From: Acidimicrobiia bacterium UBA5794 | GTDB lineage: Bacteria; Actinomycetota; Acidimicrobiia; Spongiisociales; UBA5794 | DNA: 44,987 nucleotides | Reading direction: 5' to 3' | Assembly (NCBI GenBank): GCA_002418265.1 | Contig: DIDS01000002.1 | Location: 1-44,987 of the forward strand | Shown here: positions 1-9,788 of the stretch, piece by piece | How the letters are laid out: every line of letters starts with the position of its first letter | Numbering within the stretch: position 1 is the stretch's first letter | Position numbers and translations under genes: made by a program | Notes under the pieces: model-generated | Told to the model about the DNA's origin: nothing | The model's input: the letters and a program-made list of their open reading frames with translations, nothing else | The model's database searches: none

Positions 1-2
1 AC

Positions 3-2702
3 GTCGAGGACCTCCAGGAATGGTTTGAGCGGTATTGGGCCGAATCAGACGATGCATCGGCTCTCCTGGTGGAAGCCATCGATCGCCACACGCGTCTGTA
101 CTCACCGTTCGACATTTACGCCAAGGCACTCCATGAGTTATTCCGAGGCACCGAATTGCCGGCGAGCGACTGGGATCAAACGCAGTCTTTGATATTCCCG
201 ATTCTCGACCAATACCAAAAGGAGGCTTACGGAGCCCTCCTCAAGATTGCGGAGCAACACTCGGGTGCGTTCCTCTGCGATGGCGTAGGCCTAGGAAAAA
301 CCTTTGTCGGCTTGATGCTCATTGAGCGACTTGTCATGCACGAGGGCAAGCGCGTGCTGTTGCTCGCTCCCAAAGGCGCTCGCGAGGGTGTTTGGGATCC
401 ACATTTAGAAGAGTACTTGCCACACATCGGAGGATTGGGAGCATCCGATTTCTCGAACTTGGCGGTGTTCAACCACACTGATCTGACCCGTGGCGGGGAC
501 TTCCCAGAGAGGTTCCGCCGAATTGCTGAGCTCGCCGATGCAGTCGTCATCGATGAGGCTCATCACTTTAGAAACCCCGGTCGCGTCGGGGACGACGCAA
601 CGGGAGTCCTCCCCTCACGGTACCGACGGCTCTATGACCTGCTCGACCCGGAACCGCGGTCAAAGGAGGTCTACCTCCTGACGGCGACACCTATCAACAA
701 CCAGCTCAGCGATTTTCGACATATGGCGGAGCTATTCACGCGCGGGCATGAGGCTTACTTCCGGGGATCAATCGGCGTCAACAACCTGCGGTCTCACTTC
801 GGCAACCTTGAGAAGGAACTCCAAAAACGTTTGCAAAAGCGGGAAGCCATTGCCGACGATATCGCAGACGCCGAAGAGGTTCTCGAAGCGGACAAGGTAT
901 TCAAGAGCTTGGTGGTGCAACGCAGTCGAGCGTATGCGAAGGACAGTCAGATCCAGGAAAAGGGCGTGGCGACTTCCTTTCCGGAACGCAAGTCACCCCA
1001 GGTAGCGGCATATTCCGTTAAGAAGACATACGGTCAACTCCTCGAGAATTTTGAAAAGGCGTTTGAGAAGCAGAACCCATTGTTTTCCCTTCCGATGTAC
1101 TACCCACTCGCTTGGTACACCGGCGACGACGACACCATCGATCCCCTCGAGGAGAACCGACAGAAACAAGTGGTTGGGCTAATCCGCACACAGTTCCTCA
1201 AACGCTTCGAGAGCTCTGTGGCCGCATTCGAGATTTCCTGCGACAGGCTGCTCCGAAAGCTCCTCGCATTCGTTGAGGTTCACAGTCACTCCGATGGCGA
1301 CCAAAGTCGTCTGGAACGCTGGAAGCGCCAGAATGATCAAGTGCTCAGCTATGCACACGGTATCCAGCTCGACTTATGGGGTGCGGAGCCAGTCGACAAC
1401 GAGGAAGACGACACTGCCGTACCGCCAGAGATGCTCGAAGCGGTCGAGGTTCTTGACCCCAACGAATACGACCTATCCAGGATGCTTGACGAGACGTACC
1501 TCGACATGGATGAACTCGTGCAGTTCCTGACCGAGACACGCCGTTTCGAGGCAAAGAACGATGACAAACTTCAGAAACTGATTCGACTCTTGCGGACGGT
1601 ACGCCTCAAGGACGAGAAGATGTTGATCTTCACTGAGTTCACCGATACGGCCCGCTACCTGGCAAGGGAATTGAAGGCAGCAGGCATTGAGGGGGTCGAG
1701 CAGATTGATGGCAGCCGCAAGCTCAATCGCGGAGAGGTCATCCGGCGGTTTGCCCCGTACTACAACCGTTCCAGTAGCCCTGCACTTGAGAAGGCGGGCG
1801 AGCAAGAGATTCGGGTGCTGATATCCACCGACGTCTTATCCGAGGGCTTAAACCTTCAGGACGCAACGAGGATGCTCAACTACGACATCCATTGGAATCC
1901 GGTTCGACTAATGCAACGAATCGGCCGTGTCGATCGGCGCCTCAACCCCGAGATTGAAATCCAACTGGTAGCCGACCACCCAGAGCTGGAGAAGACTCGG
2001 GGAATCATCGAATACTGGAACTTTCTTCCCCCGGACGAACTGAACACCATCCTTAGCTTGTACACGACGGTGACGCGCAAGGCACTCTTGATTTCCGAAA
2101 CGCTCGGGATCGAAGGGGGTCAACTACTGTCGCCTGAAGACGAATATCAGCTGTTGCAGAATTTCAGTCACGCTTACGAGGGTCGAAAGAGTGCAGTGGA
2201 GGAGATGCATCTCGAATACCAGGCACTGGTAAACGCTGACCCGGGGCTCGAGGCACGCCTCGACGCCTTCCCTTCGGCCGTCTTCAGCGGTCGATCAGAA
2301 CTCGAGGAGGGACACTCGGGAGTCTTCTTCTGCTATTCGCTGCCCGGATTGGACCGCAACGCAGATGAGTTCACCTATGCGGCCGGAACGACCGCTTGGT
2401 ACTTCCTCGCCGACGGAGTCGACGACATCGTTGAGGTTCCCGATGACCTCCTTGGTGAGGCTTCGTCGTGGCATGTTCTCCAGGAGGGACAATCACACGT
2501 TCTTGAGCAGCCGGGTGAGATCGTGAGAAGTGTGCGGTCGATTCCCGAGGACAATCGGATTGTGTCCAGGGACGGGACCACGCTTGCAGATGCACGAGCA
2601 GCAATCGAAAAACACATCAGGAACACATATACCAAACGGGTTGATGCTCCGGTGACTGCACCGAAGCCAAAGCTTCAGTGCTGGATGGAGGTCGGTTCAT
2701 GA
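3..2702 (+). CDS. SNF2-type DEAH helicase, 5' end cut by window (split type ISP-like R-M)
   Basis: This is an SF2/SNF2-family ATP-dependent DNA translocase, likely the motor of a restriction or defence complex. Visible motifs are Walker A GVGLGKT (about nt 282-302), DEAH (VVIDEAHH, nt 543-566), motif III LLTATP (nt 675-692), and motifs V/VI in the C-terminal RecA lobe, ending in QRIGRVDRR near nt 1915-1940. The frame is open to the window edge: the residues before the GTG at 69 (EDLQEWFERYW) read as normal protein, so 69 is not the true start. Many relatives carry an N-terminal phospholipase D-like nuclease domain; whether one lies upstream cannot be seen. Its stop overlaps the next gene's start (ATGA), so the two are translationally coupled. 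An alternative is a DISARM DrmD-like helicase, but no other DISARM gene is seen in the window. Confidence 0.85.
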   Translation, partial: VEDLQEWFERYWAESDDASALLVEAIDRHTRLYSPFDIYAKALHELFRGTELPASDWDQTQSLIFPILDQYQKEAYGALLKIAEQHSGAFLCDGVGLGKTFVGLMLIERLVMHEGKRVLLLAPKGAREGVWDPHLEEYLPHIGGLGASDFSNLAVFNHTDLTRGGDFPERFRRIAELADAVVIDEAHHFRNPGRVGDDATGVLPSRYRRLYDLLDPEPRSKEVYLLTATPINNQLSDFRHMAELFTRGHEAYFRGSIGVNNLRSHFGNLEKELQKRLQKREAIADDIADAEEVLEADKVFKSLVVQRSRAYAKDSQIQEKGVATSFPERKSPQVAAYSVKKTYGQLLENFEKAFEKQNPLFSLPMYYPLAWYTGDDDTIDPLEENRQKQVVGLIRTQFLKRFESSVAAFEISCDRLLRKLLAFVEVHSHSDGDQSRLERWKRQNDQVLSYAHGIQLDLWGAEPVDNEEDDTAVPPEMLEAVEVLDPNEYDLSRMLDETYLDMDELVQFLTETRRFEAKNDDKLQKLIRLLRTVRLKDEKMLIFTEFTDTARYLARELKAAGIEGVEQIDGSRKLNRGEVIRRFAPYYNRSSSPALEKAGEQEIRVLISTDVLSEGLNLQDATRMLNYDIHWNPVRLMQRIGRVDRRLNPEIEIQLVADHPELEKTRGIIEYWNFLPPDELNTILSLYTTVTRKALLISETLGIEGGQLLSPEDEYQLLQNFSHAYEGRKSAVEEMHLEYQALVNADPGLEARLDAFPSAVFSGRSELEEGHSGVFFCYSLPGLDRNADEFTYAAGTTAWYFLADGVDDIVEVPDDLLGEASSWHVLQEGQSHVLEQPGEIVRSVRSIPEDNRIVSRDGTTLADARAAIEKHIRNTYTKRVDAPVTAPKPKLQCWMEVGS

Positions 2703-5700
2703 ATCCAGCAGCCCAGAAGCTGAAAAAGATCTCGACACTTGACTCCCTCATCACATTTCTCCGCGATGAGATGGGCTGGCCAATCGAGACCGACAACTTC
2801 GAGGATGTCGTCTTTGAGTACAGTGCCGAAGAGCTCGGTATCGACGAGGCGTCGGCAGCCAAGATCGACAGCATCCGCCGCCTCCAGCCCCTAACGGTTG
2901 GACAGCCGTGGGGGGTCTTCTTCGTTGAATTTGAGCCGAGGAAGCTACCCGTGACCGCCCTACGCCGAATTCTCAACGAGGTTGTCACAAAGAAGCGAGC
3001 GACAAAGGCGGACCAGACCACCTGGGATATGGAAGACCTGATGTTCATTTCGTCGGTTGGTGAGGGCACCGACCGCGCAATCAACTTCGCGCACTTCAGC
3101 CGGGGCGAGAGCGGACGGCTTCCATCATTGAAGGTGATTGCGTGGGATTCTGACGACACACCCCTTCACATGGAGGATGTAGCTGACAAACTGACAGAGA
3201 AGCTGGCGTGGCCCGCGGATGGCGAGGACACGGACACCTGGCAGCAAGCCTGGAGCTCCGCGTTCACGCTCCACCACAAAGAAGTGATAACTACAAGCAA
3301 GATGCTCGCCACTTCCCTAGCCGAGTTGGCGCGAAATATCCGCGACCAGATCCTCCGAACACTCGAGATTGAGACCGAAGATGGTCCAATGAGGAATCTT
3401 CTGCGGAGCTTCAAAGACGTCCTACTTCACGATCTCGATGCGGCCGACTTCGCAGACATGTACGCCCAAACGATCGCCTACGGCCTTCTTTCTGCTCGCG
3501 TTCTGAACCCCAAATCCGAAGCGGTGAACTCAGCTGTTCGGCTGCCAATTACGAACCCGTTCCTCAAAGAACTGTTGGAAGCATTCCTCGCATTTAGCGA
3601 CGGGCTCGAGACGCTAATTCCCTTCGATGAACTCGGAGTCAACGAGGTGACGGATCTCCTGAACGAAGCGAACATGGCGGCGGTTGTCGCGGATTTCGGC
3701 AACAAGAAGCCCGATGAGGATCCGGTCGTCCACTTCTACGAGGACTTTCTGGCTGACTATGACCCCCAGGTTCGGGCGCAGCGAGGCGTCTTCTTCACGC
3801 CTCAGCCGATCGTCACATTCATTGTGAATCAAGTCGATGAGAGCCTTATGAAGACGTTCGGGCTGGAAGACGGACTAGCTGACACTGCTACTTGGGAACA
3901 GGTAAGCCGCTCCTTCAGTTTCCCGTTGCCGGCAGGAGTTAGCCCTGAGGATCCATTCGTGCGAATTCTTGACCCTGCGACAGGAACCGGCACTTTCCTT
4001 GTGTTTGTAATCGACAAGATCCACAGGACGCTCGTAACCAGGTGGCGTCAAGAGGGCATGAGCAGCGAGGAAATGGCGGCAGCGTGGAACAGGTATGTCC
4101 CCGAAAACCTCCTGCCGCGACTCAACGGCTACGAAATCTTGATGGCACCGTATGCAATCGCTCATCTGAAGGTTGGTCTCAAGCTTCTCGAAACCGGTTA
4201 CGACTTCAGTGGCTCTCCGAGAGTCAACATCTTCCTAACCAACTCCCTAGAGCCACCAATCGACATGGGTGGCCAATTCGAATGGGCAGTACCCGCCGTT
4301 GCGCACGAAGCATCGCTAGCGAACGCCGTTAAGCGCGATGCTCGATTCACAGCGATAATCGGAAACCCGCCATATTCAAATTTTGGTACCACAAACCAGA
4401 ACGACTTCATCTCGCATCTACTAAACGAGTACAAGCGCGACCTCAATGAACAGAAGCTCAACCTTGATGACGATTTCATCAAGTTCGTCAGGCTGGGCCA
4501 GCACCTCGTTGACCAAGCAGGCTGCGGCGTTCTCGGCCTAGTGACCAATAACACGTTCTTGAATGGCATCACACATCGCCGGATGCGAGAAAGCTTAATG
4601 AACACCTTCTCGAGCATCTCCATCTTGGATCTACATGGGAGTTCCGCCAAACGAGAAAGGGCACCGGACGGGTCTAACGACGAAAACGTCTTCGATATTC
4701 AACAGGGAGTCTCGATTTCTGTCTTCGCTAGACCCCCAACATCGACAGAAACAGCCGTTCTACACCGCGATTTGTGGGGAACTCGCTCGCAGAAATGTGC
4801 TCAGTTAGAAGGCAGCCAACTACCTGAAGCGACAATCCTACACCCAAAGGCTCCCCAGTTTTTCTTCATCCCAGTCGATCTTCAACTCGAAAACGAATAT
4901 GGCCGATTCGCCAGCTTGCGAGAGATCTTCAAGGTGGCTGGCCCAGGCGTGAAGACGGAGCGTGATCGCGTTTCGATTCACTTTCAGCCGGCCGACGTCG
5001 CGGCAACCATCGACCTATTCAAGAAGGGAGACGCATCGAAGATTCGCGAGAAGTTCGCCCTCGGAGCAGATAGTCGGGATTGGTCAGTCGGCCGGGCAGT
5101 TGCCGACGTAGCCAAGAACGACTCGAAAGACCGAATAGTGCCTGTACTATACCGGCCTTTCGACGTCCGGTACACATGGTACAGCGGCCAGAGCCGAGGC
5201 TTCATCGGCACCCCGGGAGCCAAAGTAATGAGCCACATGCTTGGACCCGAAGGTATTGGCCTGGTCGGGATGCGCCAGTACGAGTACGCCGTGCCCGAAT
5301 ACTCATACGTCTTTGTAGCGACCGGGTTGGTTGAGTGTCGGGTCTTTGTCAGCAACCGCGGGATTGCCCACGTATTCCCCCTATACGACGCAGCATCCGA
5401 CCGTAACAGCCAGTCAAGTTTCGGTTCTGAAAGCGAAACAAACCTGACTGATGAGTTTTGCGAGACGCTGGCCTCGTCCATGGCACTCGGAATGTCAGCA
5501 GACGGCCTACCGACGGGTGTTTCCGCCCTCGCCATTCTTGGTTGGATCTACGCTGTTCTTCACAGCACCGAGTATCGAGTTCGGTACGCGCCACTCTTGA
5601 AAATCGACTATCCACGAATCCCATACCCCGCTAGCCTCGACCAATTCAACCGCATCAGTAAAGTTGGTCTCGGATTGATTGAGGCTCACATCAATTGGGA

Positions 5701-6082
5701 CAAGATGCCGCCGACGCCAAACAAGGGCGCTCCGTTTGGCGCAGACCGACTCAAAATCGAAAAAGTCACTTATGACGACGGCACAGTTTGGGTTGACCGG
5801 CGAAAAACAATGGGATTCTTGAATGTACCCCAGGCTGTATGGGAGTACAACATCGGCGGCTACCAAGTCTGCTACAAATGGCTCGCGAACAGAAAGGGCA
5901 GCGGAGGACGGACGCCGATCCCTGGGCGTGACCTCGGCCCAGAAGATTTGGCGAAGTTCTCGCAAATTGTGGGAGCCATTGACACAACGATTCGACGCCG
6001 AAGCGAGATTGATCGACAAATTGAAACCCTCGGAGGATTTCCCCACGCGTTCCACGGCTCGGGGCCAGCGAGCTCCGGCTAA
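2699..6082 (+). CDS. Type ISP-like N6-adenine methylase with specificity domain
   Basis: An 1127-residue adenine-specific DNA methyltransferase, expected to modify host DNA and provide target recognition for the upstream helicase. The SAM-binding motif DPATGTGTF lies near residue 425 and the catalytic NPPYS near residue 557, a gamma-class order. The C-terminal third carries the YRPFDVRYTWY segment (about residue 820) typical of the type ISP specificity domain. Canonical type ISP enzymes are one chain of nuclease, helicase, methylase and recognition domain. Here no nuclease is visible and the helicase is a separate gene, so this is a split arrangement. The ATG at 2699 is chosen because GGAGGT sits 6 nt upstream and it overlaps the helicase stop by 4 nt; a GTG at 2678 is a weaker alternative. 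Confidence 0.88.
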   Translation: MNPAAQKLKKISTLDSLITFLRDEMGWPIETDNFEDVVFEYSAEELGIDEASAAKIDSIRRLQPLTVGQPWGVFFVEFEPRKLPVTALRRILNEVVTKKRATKADQTTWDMEDLMFISSVGEGTDRAINFAHFSRGESGRLPSLKVIAWDSDDTPLHMEDVADKLTEKLAWPADGEDTDTWQQAWSSAFTLHHKEVITTSKMLATSLAELARNIRDQILRTLEIETEDGPMRNLLRSFKDVLLHDLDAADFADMYAQTIAYGLLSARVLNPKSEAVNSAVRLPITNPFLKELLEAFLAFSDGLETLIPFDELGVNEVTDLLNEANMAAVVADFGNKKPDEDPVVHFYEDFLADYDPQVRAQRGVFFTPQPIVTFIVNQVDESLMKTFGLEDGLADTATWEQVSRSFSFPLPAGVSPEDPFVRILDPATGTGTFLVFVIDKIHRTLVTRWRQEGMSSEEMAAAWNRYVPENLLPRLNGYEILMAPYAIAHLKVGLKLLETGYDFSGSPRVNIFLTNSLEPPIDMGGQFEWAVPAVAHEASLANAVKRDARFTAIIGNPPYSNFGTTNQNDFISHLLNEYKRDLNEQKLNLDDDFIKFVRLGQHLVDQAGCGVLGLVTNNTFLNGITHRRMRESLMNTFSSISILDLHGSSAKRERAPDGSNDENVFDIQQGVSISVFARPPTSTETAVLHRDLWGTRSQKCAQLEGSQLPEATILHPKAPQFFFIPVDLQLENEYGRFASLREIFKVAGPGVKTERDRVSIHFQPADVAATIDLFKKGDASKIREKFALGADSRDWSVGRAVADVAKNDSKDRIVPVLYRPFDVRYTWYSGQSRGFIGTPGAKVMSHMLGPEGIGLVGMRQYEYAVPEYSYVFVATGLVECRVFVSNRGIAHVFPLYDAASDRNSQSSFGSESETNLTDEFCETLASSMALGMSADGLPTGVSALAILGWIYAVLHSTEYRVRYAPLLKIDYPRIPYPASLDQFNRISKVGLGLIEAHINWDKMPPTPNKGAPFGADRLKIEKVTYDDGTVWVDRRKTMGFLNVPQAVWEYNIGGYQVCYKWLANRKGSGGRTPIPGRDLGPEDLAKFSQIVGAIDTTIRRRSEIDRQIETLGGFPHAFHGSGPASSG

Positions 6083-6700
6083 TGGGCGTTGTCATATACG
6101 TAGGAAGCGCAGAACTGCGGCCAACGCCGATGAACTGAGCACCATCAGGTTCCTGAGAGATAGTCTGCGTACAGCTTTCGTCTCTACCCAAGGGTCCACA
6201 TGATTCATGAGGACCGCACTGACCATGTAGATACTCGACTTGACACCCCAACATGCATGTCGCCGGTGAGGTCAAGGGCATTGCCGGTGATTTCGTTATC
6301 ACAACGGGCCTGCTACATGAACAACGAACTAACGTCACAACCGTTCAACGTTACGGATGCGAAAAGTGCCACAGTGTCAGGAGCCAATGGCCCAGGCACC
6401 AAGAACTGAGCCCACAACGCTCAAGGAGATATTCGAGCAGAACAACGCTTGTGTACGTCCTCCCTACCCACGAAAGCAAAGTGACGACTGAAGTAGGTTG
6501 AGACTCTATTCGAAGACCGTGAAGCCCCTTGGTAGCGTCGCCGATGGGGCACCGTCGCAGCCCCATCATCGCTGCGACCTTCCCCCGGCCTCGTCTCGCA
6601 TCTCATCGGACACCTTCGTCGAGAGTGGACATGATGGATGTATGTCCCGAACATCGCACACTCAGCGCGTACACTGAATGGGATCAGCCGGGAGGATGAA
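6083..6700. other. Intergenic region with no convincing gene
   Basis: 618 nt separate the methylase from the DUF5131 gene. An ATG overlaps the methylase stop (TAATG, 6080-6084) but opens only 18 codons. Other short frames here have no Shine-Dalgarno and no recognisable motif. A TACACT hexamer at 6670-6675, with no clear -35, could be the -10 of the downstream gene. The stretch may hold decayed coding DNA. Confidence 0.5.
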
Positions 6701-7414
6701 ATGGCTCGATCCAGCATCGAATGGACCGAAGAGACCTGGAACCCCGTCACCGGCTGCTCGCAGGTGTCGCCGGGCTGTGACAACTGCTACGCCGAGCGTC
6801 TCGCTCACCGTCTCCAAGCGATGGGGAACCCGAGATATGAGAACGCGTTCGAGTTGACGTTGCAGCTGGACAAGGTGACCGACCCGCTGTCGTGGAAGAA
6901 GCCCCGCGTCGTTTTCGTGAACTCGATGAGTGACCTGTTCCACCCCGACGTCCCTGACGACTTCATCTGGTCCGTATTCGACGTCATGGAACAGGCCGAC
7001 ATCCACACGTTCCAAGTGCTGACGAAGAGGCCGCAGCGGGCATGTGACCTGTTCGACGGGTACACCCTGCCTAACAACGTGTGGATCGGCACATCGATCG
7101 AACTCGACTCGTACACGTTCCGTGCGAATTATCTCCGAAAGATCGACGCCAAGATCCGGTTCCTGTCGTGTGAGCCGCTTCTCGGACCGTTGCCTTCCCT
7201 CGATCTGACCGATCTAAGCTGGATTATCGTCGGAGGCGAATCCGGACCCGGACATCGACCTATGGACGCCGAATGGGTTCGCGACATCAGAGACCGGACG
7301 CGTGCGGAAGGCGTGCCATTCTTTTTCAAGCAATGGGGCGGCCGAACACCGAAAGCCGGCGGCCGCGACCTCGACGGTCGCACCTGGGAAGGAATGCCCG
7401 AACTTCACCGATAG
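6701..7414 (+). CDS. DUF5131 (phage Gp37/Gp68) three-Cys-motif protein
   Basis: A 237-residue protein of the DUF5131/phage Gp37-Gp68 family. The N terminus has the family's three-cysteine cluster (WNPVTGC, six residues, CDNC; Cys at about 22, 29 and 32), often compared with iron-sulfur or radical-SAM-like sites. Other conserved family segments follow: VNSMSDLFH, QVLTKRP, WIGTSIE, FLSCEPLLGP, IIVGGESGPG and the C-terminal FFFKQWGG. The reaction is unknown. In many genomes it pairs with TcmP, the three-Cys-motif partner, which is the next gene here but on the opposite strand. The ATG at 6701 has GGGAGG five nt upstream; an in-frame start at 6638 lacks such a site. The last 10 nt overlap the 3' end of tcmP. 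Confidence 0.88.
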   Translation: MARSSIEWTEETWNPVTGCSQVSPGCDNCYAERLAHRLQAMGNPRYENAFELTLQLDKVTDPLSWKKPRVVFVNSMSDLFHPDVPDDFIWSVFDVMEQADIHTFQVLTKRPQRACDLFDGYTLPNNVWIGTSIELDSYTFRANYLRKIDAKIRFLSCEPLLGPLPSLDLTDLSWIIVGGESGPGHRPMDAEWVRDIRDRTRAEGVPFFFKQWGGRTPKAGGRDLDGRTWEGMPELHR

Positions 7415-8460
7415 ACCCGGAGCCGCGGAAGCTTCTTTCCCTTTGGATCAGTGGAGATCTGTTCGTCGGCGTAGAGTCGGTTGAAAGCCTGCCGCACGTG
7501 CGTCTCCCGCGCATGCCCGAGGACATTGCCGAATAAGGCGTTGATGCTGTCTTGCGGGATGAACGAGTCGGTGTCAGTCAAGATCTTCATCACGTTGTCC
7601 GCGATTTCTCCTATCCAGTTGTCGTCATCGATGTCGAAAAGCGTTGGCTCTATCACAGCATCCCTTGCATCCTGCCTCGACATGGAAATCGCCTCGTTCA
7701 TTTTCCAGGTGGCGCCGTTCCACTGAGTGAAATGGACTAGCGAGTACTTTGGCACACCTCCCGGCTTCTCCGAGATTGGAAACCGAAAGTACCCAAACCC
7801 GCCCGACTTATCCCTCAATCGCCTCACGTACTCATCGACAATGTCATGAATGAATCCGTCGGTGCCGACGGACTCGAGCGACCTCCACCAGGGTCCTCCG
7901 AGGAATCGATCGTTGTTCGCCAGCGTCGCTTCGTTCCGATGCGGTGAGGTGAGATGCCCAGCGATTCGTTTCAGTCCGGTCGTATCGATACGAACCAGCA
8001 CCTCGGTCTTCGTGCTTCCGCGCAGCAGCACGTTCCGCACTGTTTCGAAGGGCATCTGCTTGACTCCGAACGGGTCAAGGAACACGAAGACCGGGCGGCC
8101 GGCTGTCCGCTTCAGTGCGACCGGCAGGCAGACCTCTGCCGTTCCGAGCATCGCTTCCCACCCGTCGACGCCATCCAGCAGGTCGGCCAGCTTCTGGTAG
8201 TGCATGGGATCTGACTCAATGCACACGCCGCGAAGGCTTCTTTGCTCGCTCATTGCTTCGGCGAGGGCCAAGGCGATCATCGGTGACCCTGCCTCACCGT
8301 CGTCGTATTGTCCAGGTCCAGAGTATCCATCGATGTAGTACACGACATGGTCTGTCGATGTCGATCCGGTCGCTCCAACGAACCCTGGCAAGTACCGCTT
8401 GAGGATGGCATGCTTCATTGCAGCAGCACCCTGCTTCTCGGTGAAGAATTGGTCGGTCAT
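7405..8460 (-). CDS. tcmP: Three-Cys-motif partner protein TcmP
   Basis: A 351-residue TcmP-family protein. The N terminus shows FFTEKQGAAAMKHAIL, then YYIDGYSGPGQYDDG and GSPMIAL, a Rossmann-methyltransferase-like glycine-rich region, and then FLDPFGV. These are hallmarks of TcmP, named for genomic pairing with three-Cys-motif (DUF5131) proteins. Its biochemical role is not established; a SAM-dependent or nucleic-acid-directed activity is only a guess. The partner gene lies immediately downstream but converges, overlapping by 10 nt, instead of the same-strand arrangement that would allow co-transcription. The upstream 155 nt separate it from the leftward PP2C gene, so it could be read through from there or have its own promoter. 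Confidence 0.85.
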   Translation of the reverse strand: MTDQFFTEKQGAAAMKHAILKRYLPGFVGATGSTSTDHVVYYIDGYSGPGQYDDGEAGSPMIALALAEAMSEQRSLRGVCIESDPMHYQKLADLLDGVDGWEAMLGTAEVCLPVALKRTAGRPVFVFLDPFGVKQMPFETVRNVLLRGSTKTEVLVRIDTTGLKRIAGHLTSPHRNEATLANNDRFLGGPWWRSLESVGTDGFIHDIVDEYVRRLRDKSGGFGYFRFPISEKPGGVPKYSLVHFTQWNGATWKMNEAISMSRQDARDAVIEPTLFDIDDDNWIGEIADNVMKILTDTDSFIPQDSINALFGNVLGHARETHVRQAFNRLYADEQISTDPKGKKLPRLRVYR

Positions 8461-8615
8461 CTACCCGTCGCTATCTGTCATTCCTGGGCGGAAGCTCGTC
8501 AAAAAAGGCTGGAGCGGATCTCGTTGATTGCATTATGGCGGACGAATCGACTGAGGGGTCACCGATCGCATTCTCGACGTCTGAAGTCGTCGCAGCATCA
8601 AGAATTGTCGCCACG

Positions 8616-9131
8616 CTACGACTCGAAACCGAGCCAGTTGCTCATGGCGTGCCAGTCAGGATCCTGTTGCGCCTGCTCACGTGACAGCTCGCCGGCCACG
8701 ACACGATCCATGCCATGCGTGTGATCGTCAGTCACCTGCACGATGTCTGTGCCGTTCGTCAGATAGACACGACTGTCACCGACATGGGCGATCTCGATGG
8801 GCTCTGTTGGAGAAAGCACGGCAAGCGTCAGAGTGGTGGCCATGGCAATCAGCTCCGGGCGTTCTCCGAGAGCTTCACCTATCCGGGCCATGATCGCATC
8901 GTGGGTGGCACCGACAAGTTCAGCACCGCTGCAACCCTCAGGTGCCCGTGCGACGGCATCGACAGCACACTTGCCTGCGATGTCACCGCCGGGATGGCCG
9001 CCGAGACCATCGGCCACTGCCACGACGCCACTAGATCCCTCACCGGATCCTTCGGGATACACCGAGTCCTGATTCTCGGTGCGAGTGTTGCCTGTATCGG
9101 TGATTCCGGCCCAGCGGTAGGTGAGAGTCAT
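8616..9131 (-). CDS. PP2C-type phosphatase lacking its C-terminal third
   Basis: A 171-residue PPM/PP2C-family Ser/Thr protein phosphatase homologue. Visible motifs are RTENQDSV (metal/phosphate site), VAVADGLGGHPGGD (metal-binding Asp), the TTLT segment, IAHVGDSRVYL and VTDDHT. The protein stops right after SNWLGFES. The normal SDGL and C-terminal DN metal-binding motifs, usually about 70 residues further on, are absent. It may be a 3'-truncated remnant, or a minimal binding version without full catalysis. The next frame downstream stays open for about 48 codons (to 8471) but shows no PP2C motif, so a single frameshift does not restore it. The start overlaps the zinc-ribbon gene stop (ATGA), indicating translational coupling. 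Confidence 0.7.
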   Translation of the reverse strand: MTLTYRWAGITDTGNTRTENQDSVYPEGSGEGSSGVVAVADGLGGHPGGDIAGKCAVDAVARAPEGCSGAELVGATHDAIMARIGEALGERPELIAMATTLTLAVLSPTEPIEIAHVGDSRVYLTNGTDIVQVTDDHTHGMDRVVAGELSREQAQQDPDWHAMSNWLGFES

Positions 9132-9736
9132 GTGGGCGAGCCTCCACTTTCTCGCTCGATGTCGCCCTGGGCGGCTCCGCTCTCTTCGTTGACTGACCTG
9201 AACGGGTTCTCAAACGGCACGCTGTAGAAGCTGTCGCACGTTGGGCAGAACCATTCGCCGGTGCTGCCGTCGTCGGTGCACCCGGCGAAGTAGTAGTGGT
9301 CTTCGTCTTTCGGTGACGGTGGGCCAGCAGGCAAACCGATCACCACGGTCTGGATCCTGGCTCGGTCACCGCATGTAGGGCACGGAAGGACACGCCGTGG
9401 CGTGTCATAAGCAAGCCCCAAACGATGGGCGAGAGCCTCCAGGGTTTCGTCGAGGATCCCGTCCAAGAATTCGTGGTCTCCCGACCCGTACGTGAAGTAC
9501 TCCTTCCGTATCTGTTGGGTGAACAGTGCACGTAGCTCCTTGACCGTTCCCCATTCGAGGAGCTCGTCGCCTTCGATGTCGGTTGCATCGAGGACCGCGT
9601 GGTAGTGGGAGAGCAGCACACCCGAGCTATACGCCTCGTTGCGGAACGCTGGCCAGCTCTCGGCGACGACACATCGTGCGAAGAAGCCCGTCCAGTCGAT
9701 CTCGTCGATCGGCGTGTCGATTGGTGCGCCCGTCAC
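9128..9736 (-). CDS. Unknown protein with C-terminal zinc-ribbon-like Cys pairs
   Basis: About 202 residues, family not recognised. The C-terminal half carries two cysteine pairs, CPTCGD and FCPTCDS, roughly 45 residues apart, as in a treble-clef or zinc-ribbon site; a further lone Cys lies between them. The N-terminal half is acidic and probably helical (WPAFRNEAYSSG, FLDGILDETLEAL). The GTG at 9736 is preferred because AGGGGA lies about 4 nt upstream. The frame runs on to 9832, but that longer form would overlap the small gene upstream by 44 nt. It is translationally coupled to the PP2C gene downstream and probably forms one operon with it and the small gene at 9789-9989. A regulatory or sensor partner of the phosphatase is a guess. 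Confidence 0.55.
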   Translation of the reverse strand: MTGAPIDTPIDEIDWTGFFARCVVAESWPAFRNEAYSSGVLLSHYHAVLDATDIEGDELLEWGTVKELRALFTQQIRKEYFTYGSGDHEFLDGILDETLEALAHRLGLAYDTPRRVLPCPTCGDRARIQTVVIGLPAGPPSPKDEDHYYFAGCTDDGSTGEWFCPTCDSFYSVPFENPFRSVNEESGAAQGDIERESGGSPT

Positions 9737-9788
9737 CTGTCCCCTGCCCCAGATGGGAACGGAGACCGGGCAGCGACCCCTGTGGCCG

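Noticed and set aside
6638..6700. Upstream start for the DUF5131 gene at 6638
   Set aside because: GGGAGG five nt before the ATG at 6701 and the family N terminus (RSSIEWTEETWNP) support the later start.
8471..8615. Frameshifted C terminus of the PP2C gene
   Set aside because: The +1 frame is open for about 48 codons but contains no SDGL or other PP2C motif.
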